NCBI GenBank assembly: GCA_947462335.1
Contig: OX381717.1
Coordinates: 45,675,523 to 45,739,522, forward strand
Origin: Harmothoe impar
Taxonomy: Eukaryota; Annelida; Polychaeta; Phyllodocida; Polynoidae
DNA length: 64,000 nucleotides
Reading direction: 5' to 3'
Positions within the stretch are counted from its first letter, which is position 1; each line of letters opens with the position of its first letter. The position numbers and the translations under genes are program-made. Positions 58,803 through 64,000 of the stretch are shown here, piece after piece. Under the pieces are notes generated by a model. That model did no database searches, was not told where the DNA came from, and saw only the letters and a program-made list of their open reading frames with translations.

Positions 58803-59792
58803 TTGTCAAAATTTATTGCGAGACCCTCTCTGATAATAATGTACAAACAATTATTTTCTTGCCGTAAATATTCATTATTTATTCAAACAATGTACAGTGC
58901 ATTTTAAATGGTGAATTAATGCCTTATTCCAAGAACACAGAAAAGGAAAGGAGTCCCTGTTGTGCCCCGTATTGTCCACAGGCTACAAAGTGTCTACATC
59001 ACATTATGTCCACAGCCTTCGATTACAAAGTGTCCACTAAGTACAGTTTGTCCAACTCCTTCCATTACAAAGTCCATTATATACAGTTCGTCCACACTCA
59101 ACATCACAGAGTGTCTAAACTGCACACTTTGTCCACACAAAAGCATCACAAAATGTCCACACTGCACAGAAACAGAGATAATTATCTCATTAAGGTCACC
59201 GAGGTCATTTTCGCCATCAAAATCAAGGAGAAGCAGTTGGGGTTTCACAATTGTGACCCGTCCTCAGAAAACCAGCCTTCGGGGGGACTTTTAGTTCTGG
59301 GTTTGGCCACTATAGGGGGTGTCAGAATGGTAAAATAGTGGAAAATAGACCCAAAAATGCTTTAAGGTAATTTTTTATGGAGAATACAGTAGTCTCCTGA
59401 GAAATATTCCATTTTCGGTGCAAACATTCTATATTTGGAATGTAATTGGAACGTTTTCTATGGGAAATTGGCATATATGCCACTCTCTGGCTGCCATGGA
59501 AACCACTCCCTTGTCCTATATGGAACATTTTGGTCCTCATCTCTTGGAAATGACATCAGTTACTCAAAACTGAAAACAGACCTTGAAAATTCCCCCTAGA
59601 ACCAAATCTACACTACAAAGTCCCACTTTTTTCGGTTATTTTTCAATAAATCTAATTTTTCTATCTATTTCAGTGTTTATTATGGGATACAGTGCGTTTA
59701 GAGCTTATTCATCATTTTCAGTTTCACACAACGACTCATGTTTGAGATATCATTCCCGCAAGGCTTATAGTAACATCTTAACAGATGATATC

Positions 59793-60541
59793 TCATTTTA
59801 AAGATATTGCCAGAAACTTTGGTGATGACTTTAGATATCCCTTTTCACTGGCCTGGTCACAATTGAGTTCATCAGATCCATCCCCACAATCATTATCATT
59901 ATCACAAACATAACGGCTAGGTATACATTTCCCATTGGTGCATTGGAATTGGTCTTCAGTGCAAGTCACTGCTGGGCAATCAACTTCATCGGAATTATCC
60001 CCACAATCATTGTCACCATCACAAACGTAGCTCTTTCGGATGCATTTGGCAACATTCTGACATCTGTACTGATCATCCCGACAAGTTACATGTGAACAGT
60101 TTTTCTCATCTGAGAAATCATTACAATCATTATCGCCATCACATACAAAGCCTGCGGAGACACAGTTATCATTAAGACAGTGGAATTGATCTTCTCCACA
60201 AAGTCCACTTGATGAGTTAATGACTTGATTATTCCAACAGTTAAGTTCATCAGATTCATCCCCACAATCATTGTCACCATCGCAAATATAGGTCCCACGG
60301 ATGCATTTGGCAACATTCTCACATCTGTACTGATCATCCCTGCAAGTTACATGTGAACAGTTTCTCTCATCTGAGAAATCATTACAATCATTATCACCAT
60401 TACATTCAAGATGTGCTGAAACACAGTTGCCGTTCAAGCAGGTGAACTCCCCTTCACTACATATCTTTGTAACTGGCAACTGGCGAACGAGGATTCTTAG
60501 TAGATTCTGCAATTCTTGCACACCACCTGACAATGGCTTTG
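59793..60541 (-). CDS. LDL-receptor class A repeat protein, 5-module exon
   Basis: Begins after an acceptor (TTTTTTTTCCAG|CAAAG) and encodes [20 protein letters not shown], then directly five LDLa modules (first [15 protein letters not shown]) and the tail [20 protein letters not shown]. Relative to the 13-module copy, modules 1-5, the preceding intron and one triplet of modules are gone, yet the frame is kept: CAGTTGCC from the upstream exon runs straight into the codons for TKICSEGEF. The Met of the other copy is Leu here (TTG), so translation must start in an earlier exon that is not identified. All Cys and acidic Ca2+ ligands remain. Confidence 0.8.
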
Positions 60542-60981
60542 CTGGAAAAAAAAGGAGAAATGTAAATAATTTAGATTGCGTGTATCAATTTATATACTGG
60601 CGCACCAGCCAGGATTATATCAAATGCCCTACACTATTACACAACCAATATGTAATCCAACATCGAATATCAATGTGCCAATGTCAACCTAATTGTTTTT
60701 TCTCATCATAGTGGCCATCAAGGAACATTATCATAAGAAACCGCCAAATGTTTCTCAATTTTTGTTTCACCTTAATCTCAGCTAAATTGCCAAGAAGTGA
60801 CACAAAATCCTATCCCATCGTTTACACTTTATCTAATTGACTCAGGGTGCACCCCTGAGTCTAGATAGACGATCTGAAACCTTGGTTAAGAGATTTTCCC
60901 AATTTCATTTTCAATCTATCATATTTCAGAAAGTCGCCATGTCAATGATGTAATTTATGTATTATATGGTCGTTTCATATC

Positions 60982-61060
60982 AGTAGTATAGTATGTATCG
61001 GAACGGGACTATAGTTAAGTACTGTTTATTACTCAATCGACCTGCAGCCAATCAGAGGCC
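60982..61060 (+). repeat. Inverted terminal sequence, right copy
   Basis: Starts AGTAGTATAGTATGTATCGG and matches the complement of 4318-4396 at 78 of 79 bases. Similarity stops sharply on the host side (CATATC before it). It also holds a minus-strand AATAAA reading out of the element. Confidence 0.9.
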
Positions 61061-61330
61061 TCCCTTTTGGCGGGAAATTCAAAAGCAGCCAATGAGAGGC
61101 CTCCCTTTTGGCGGGAAATTCAAATAGGTCACGTGACCGGAAGTGACCTACTTCCGGTCACGTGACCTTTGGGCGGGAAATTCAAATAGGTCACGTGACC
61201 GGAAGTGACCTACTTAAGAGGGTCACGTGACCACCATGTTGGCGGGAAATTCAAATAGGTCACGTGACGGGAAGTGACCTACTTAAGGGGGTCACGTGAC
61301 TACTAGGTTGGCTTTCAAAATAAGTCACTT
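61045..61330. promoter_or_regulatory. Array of host transcription-factor-like sites at the right element end
   Basis: Four copies of GGCGGGAAATTCAAA (E2F/CDE-like GGCGGGAA next to CHR-like TTCAAA), several GGTCACGTGACC (E-box) and CCGGAAGTGACC (ETS) modules, and CCAAT boxes (AGCCAATCAGAGG, AGCCAATGAGAGG). Module order and spacers (GACCTACTTA) match the left array, but CRE and ZNF143-like sites are replaced by the E2F-like ones. Confidence 0.65.
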
Positions 61331-61424
61331 GAGATTTTGATGGATAAATAAATTTAAAAAAAGAAAAAAAAAGCAAGCTGAAAAAGCTTGCTAAAAAATA
61401 ATTTAAAAATACGGCTCTTTTTTT

Positions 61425-61510
61425 CTAGGAGGGGGGGGAGAGGGGCACTCTGGGGGGCACTCTTTAAGATGCATGGGGGGGGAGGGGGGGGAGGGGGGGA
61501 GGGGCAGGGT
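61425..61510. repeat. G-rich minisatellite, right element end
   Basis: Contains GGGGGGCACTCTTTAAGATG then CATGGGGG, the complement of motifs at 3590-3690. Just before it (61371-61392) is a small AAGCAAGCT...AGCTTGCT hairpin. Confidence 0.75.
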
Positions 61511-61523
61511 TTTTTAAGAGTGA

Positions 61524-61570
61524 GACTCGCTTCTCTGCCCTCTCTAAAAGAGAGGGCAGAGAGGCGAGTC
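61524..61570. repeat. 22-bp stem-loop, right element end
   Basis: GACTCGCTTCTCTGCCCTCT and complement around an AAA loop with a single G:T-type mismatch. Counterpart in position and sequence style of 3507-3548. Confidence 0.85.
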
Positions 61571-61631
61571 TACTTACAATGAAAGGTATCATGATTGCGT
61601 TTATGATGATGTGCATCATGATGTGACTATC

Positions 61632-61832
61632 TTACAACCCTATGAGAAATAAGCAAGACATGGGCGTACTTACACGGGCTATTTGTAAACTAATGAATGT
61701 GACTTCTTCGTTAAAATCAGTATCTACAACTCTTTTAAGCCTAAGGCTTTTTCTTGAGTTTATTCTTTTGTTCAATTTCGGGCCCACCTCAAAAGAGGAA
61801 TAGGCCCTCTGTAGCACTTGTCGCTTGCTCAT
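61632..61832 (-). CDS. Small MSKRQ-starting ORF of the right virus-like flank
   Basis: From the ATG at 61832 it reads MSKRQVLQRAYSSFEVGPKL and then a basic stretch (RINSRKSLRLKRV), 66 codons in all. The same five first residues start the PC4-like protein of the left flank, at the equivalent distance behind a TATAAGGC-type box (minus strand ~61976-61985). The frame crosses a consensus donor (CGT|GTAAGTACG near 61674), so the true protein may be spliced or this may be a first exon. No domain is recognised. It could be a decayed or short relative of the left gene; five shared residues alone are weak evidence. Confidence 0.4.
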   Translation of the reverse strand: MSKRQVLQRAYSSFEVGPKLNKRINSRKSLRLKRVVDTDFNEEVTFISLQIARVSTPMSCLFLIGL

Positions 61833-62835
61833 CAATCAGAGCCGGGGTGTAGAAGGCCCCTGCCCTGTCGGGTACGTTCTCCCTCTGGTACGTTTTTGGT
61901 TAGTTTGGAGCTCTCAGTCGACTGTCTTATCCACCTTAAAAAAACCAGACTTTCGGTGTCTCATGATAAAACTGGTGCCTTATACTAAGCGCTGGATTAC
62001 TTTCTCATTTTTTTAGTGTTCTATCCGATGCTTATTTAATTTTTGCACTGATAAAAACGGTTAGCTTGTACAAACACGCGGTCTATTTAAGTGTTAAGTG
62101 TAGAAAATGAACAGAACAGTGCACAGAAAATAGAGCTACCGACTACATTTCGCCCAGTCACTCAGCGGAGAACAAAAGAACTACTGACGTAGTGTACCCG
62201 CTATTCCGACAGTTGGCGCCACCGTTATACTTTTCCCGCGTGCGACATGAAGCCCTGGGGCGGGTACTGGCTGTTTTGGTTGTAGGTACCGAAACATAAA
62301 AAACTACAGCCAGCCCAATGTCATGGTGAGACAGCTCTCTTATTTTTACCTTGAGTAGCGTCCGTAGGGCCTATGACAAAACCTAGTCCCGTACACTGAG
62401 CAGCTTGAGGTCTGAAGGCTCATACAGAAAAATGTGTGGGTGTGTGGGTGTGTGGGTGTGTGGGTTGCTTTACGCCTTAGTTAACAGCTATGGTCATTTC
62501 AAGAGCGGTGATGGTGATCGAATCTATTGGCCCTTTTACCGAGACAAGGGTTCTTTTACATCCCACACTACATAGCAGAGAGACGTCTAGCAGCCCCTAG
62601 AGGCCCCGCAGGGGGCTCGAGAGGTGCCGTGGAGAAGAGCAGATATCCACGAGAGGCCACGCCAACAACCAAATTCTATCTTTATCCCGCGAGAAAAGGA
62701 GATAAGGGTCAAGGTTATGAACTATCAAAAGATTTTAGAGTAAATTAAGTTATGAGATATTAATATAATGTACATATCTAGGGCCCGATATAGGGCCTCT
62801 GCAGATCCCCCTTCAGGGCCCCGATCCATGAGGCC
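61833..62835. other. Mostly non-coding part of the right virus-like flank
   Basis: Contains a (GTGTGGGT)n microsatellite at 62434-62465. A Met-less open frame at 62518-62748 ending KFYLYPARKGDKGQGYELSK is protein-like, but no start or splice site supports it. Confidence 0.4.
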
Positions 62836-63105
62836 TTAGAAACGGAGCTGGGTCATGTAACCAAGGGAGATCAGCAGTTGTTGATGTCGGCGCTGCCGAT
62901 AACGCTGGTAAATGACCGTTTTACTCATGTTTAGAGTCAGAATAGCTTGAGTATTACTTGAATATCGAAGAGTAGAGGTCAAATTACCCCAGACAAAGTG
63001 TTTCCATCTAGAAATTCTCGACAGTATTTCCGAAAATTGCAAATATTGGTCCCAGCCCCACGGGGCCCCATACCGAGTATTAAAAGTTTGAGATGCAACT
63101 TTCAT
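62836..63105 (-). CDS. Unrecognised 89-aa ORF of the right virus-like flank
   Basis: Starts at an ATG (MKVASQTFNTRYGAPWGWDQ) and is rich in aromatic and basic residues (WKHFVWGN; VIYQRYRQRRHQQLL). A CCAAT box (complement of ATTGG) lies just upstream. No domain recognised, no TATA box or polyadenylation signal seen. It could be a real small gene or an exon remnant. Confidence 0.3.
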   Translation of the reverse strand: MKVASQTFNTRYGAPWGWDQYLQFSEILSRISRWKHFVWGNLTSTLRYSSNTQAILTLNMSKTVIYQRYRQRRHQQLLISLGYMTQLRF

Positions 63106-63344
63106 TCATGCTGTTGACCAATCAGGGGGCTCTGTTTTTACGACCTTGACTACATAGTAAAAGTGATTGACAACGTCAGATATCACTTGACGACGTCAAA
63201 TATCGATCTGATATTTGATCCCTTGATATTTGATTCAAAACCCACATCGAGTGGGATAAAGCCTTTTATCATCTTTTGATTGTGAGGCATACACTTTTCT
63301 TACACACAACAGCTGTCATCTATCAAGGGGCTCTGGATAGGGGG

Positions 63345-63530
63345 TCCCCATGTCGAATGTCGATCTTAGAAAATGACCATGTCACATGACAATGTCACTT
63401 AATAATGTTCATATCCCATGTCGATTTTAAGAAATGTTCATGTCACCTGTCACTATGATTTTTTGGGTCTCATGTCACTTGTCATTAGACCTCATGTCGT
63501 TTGTCGATTATAAGAAATGGTCATGTCACC
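63345..63530 (+). repeat. TGTCGATTTTAAG minisatellite, cluster 4
   Basis: Repeated CATGTCGATTTTAAGAAATG and TTCATGTCACCTGTCA units, period ~30 but irregular. Related to the host clusters near 24130, 25296 and 32766. Confidence 0.6.
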
Positions 63531-63770
63531 ATATCGAATTTAGCGGTCCACACCCATTATCAAGTGTCAGGGCATGTTGGCTGCTTGAACACGTAGTCTG
63601 TCATCACCCTTGTTTCTGTGCCTTATCTAAACAGGCAATTAGTGGCCGCTAGCCGAGAGTACCTCCCTGGTCGCCTCTCCCGAATCTGCTAGACGTCTCA
63701 CTGATAGGAGTGTGTGGGTGTGTGGGTCTGTGTGTGTCTGTTCGGTCTGTGTGTGCACGCGTCTTGCACT

Positions 63771-63859
63771 CTAGTCTTGCGGACCACTGTTAAGCCTGTG
63801 GTTGGAGAGCGCGACATAGCCGCTTGCTACACTCTCTAAACAGAGGTCCGCAAGACTAG
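63771..63859. repeat. 15-bp inverted repeat enclosing two smaller hairpins
   Basis: CTAGTCTTGCGGACC (63771-63785) pairs perfectly with GGTCCGCAAGACTAG (63845-63859). Inside, CCAC...GTGG and GAGAG...CTCTC can also pair, giving a branched structure. It lies just after the stop of the minus-strand gene at 63896. Confidence 0.75.
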
Positions 63860-63895
63860 GCCGGATCGCGCTCTTGCTTAAAGGTGCACCTCAAC

Positions 63896-64000
63896 TCAGT
63901 GCGCCTTTAACAGCCGCCCCAAATAGGTGAAGTTCTTGACGCGGCACAGCGCCTCCCACCAGTAGCCAATCAGCGCGCCGAACGCCGGACACACCTCCAC
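63896..64000 (-). CDS. C-terminus of an unknown protein (partial, starts outside window)
   Basis: A minus-strand frame enters from the window edge and reads 34 codons (ending YLGRLLKAH) to a TGA at 63896-63898. The composition (CPAFGALIGYWWEALCRVKN) is protein-like and GC-rich like the left flank's genes. Too short to assign. The branched inverted repeat at 63771-63859 lies 35 bases downstream. Confidence 0.4.
   Translation of the reverse strand: MEVCPAFGALIGYWWEALCRVKNFTYLGRLLKAH

Larger units (their letters stand above)
54219..60787. repeat. Tandem duplication, unit 2
   Basis: Matches 44937-54219 but lacks the MITE at 46132, the minisatellite bulk and following ~0.8 kb (50170-51005), and the 5' part of the LDLa exon plus its upstream intron. 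Similarity ends at CTAAATTG near 60787. Nothing else is seen between 60788 and 60981. Confidence 0.9.

Noticed and set aside
62518..62748. Met-less open frame ending KDFRVN
   Set aside because: Protein-like but without a start codon or convincing splice acceptor; not enough to call a gene.
1..64000. CRISPR arrays, bacterial operons, ribosomal RNA genes
   Set aside because: Repeats here are satellites and minisatellites without spacer logic; spliced genes and LTR elements show a eukaryote; no rRNA signature seen.

Overview
The window is animal nuclear DNA. It has intron-split genes with GT-AG junctions, a complete Ty3/Gypsy retrotransposon, satellite arrays, many short inverted-repeat elements, and BTB-BACK-PHR and LDL-receptor class A genes. 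The style (long G/C homopolymers, many MITEs, death-fold genes) suggests a marine invertebrate deuterostome, perhaps a lancelet. That is inference; nothing in the sequence proves the species.

Both edges look different from the middle. Positions 1-4396 and 60982-64000 carry compact, intronless, TATA-box genes and end in a 79-bp sequence present in inverted orientation on the two sides (78 of 79 bases identical). Behind this shared end each side has the same order of parts: an array of host-type transcription-factor sites (CACGTG, CCGGAAGTGACC, CCAAT, with CRE/ZNF143-like sites on the left and E2F/CHR-like sites on the right), a G/C-rich minisatellite, a strong palindrome, and then genes. I read these as the facing ends of two related large virus-like or giant-transposon elements about 56.6 kb apart. 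The left one encodes a Ser/Ala-rich protein with what looks like tandem PC4-type domains (minus strand, running off the window) and a 248-aa tandem death-domain protein (plus strand). The right one shows a small MSKRQ-starting ORF, an 89-aa ORF and the C-terminus of an unknown protein.

The middle is host DNA. Positions 4.4-7.2 kb hold degenerate repeats. Positions 7.24-22.18 kb are a giant inverted structure: about 35 copies of a ~170-bp satellite in one orientation, a ~0.8-kb spacer, then about 44 copies in the opposite orientation, with inverted flanks. Positions 22.2-25.6 kb hold MITEs. Positions 25661-30532 are an intact Gypsy element (minus strand) with identical 134-bp LTRs and an AGGGC target duplication. 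Positions 30.5-37.5 kb are minisatellites, including a 599-bp tandem repeat that runs into a 200-N assembly gap.

Positions 38.1-60.8 kb hold a BTB-BACK-PHR locus. Two 5' exons encode a unique N-terminus and the first half of the BTB domain. They are followed by four large terminal exons, each starting at the same BTB codon in the same phase, with its own acceptor and polyadenylation signal, and each encoding half-BTB+BACK+PHR. None of the last three has its own first-half BTB exon, so the layout suggests a protocadherin-like choice of 3' exons; an alternative is that they are 5'-truncated paralogues. The last two terminal exons lie in a tandem duplication (44937-54219 and 54219-60787), each unit also carrying a minus-strand LDL-receptor class A gene (13 modules in the first, 5 in the second, the latter formed by in-frame deletions).
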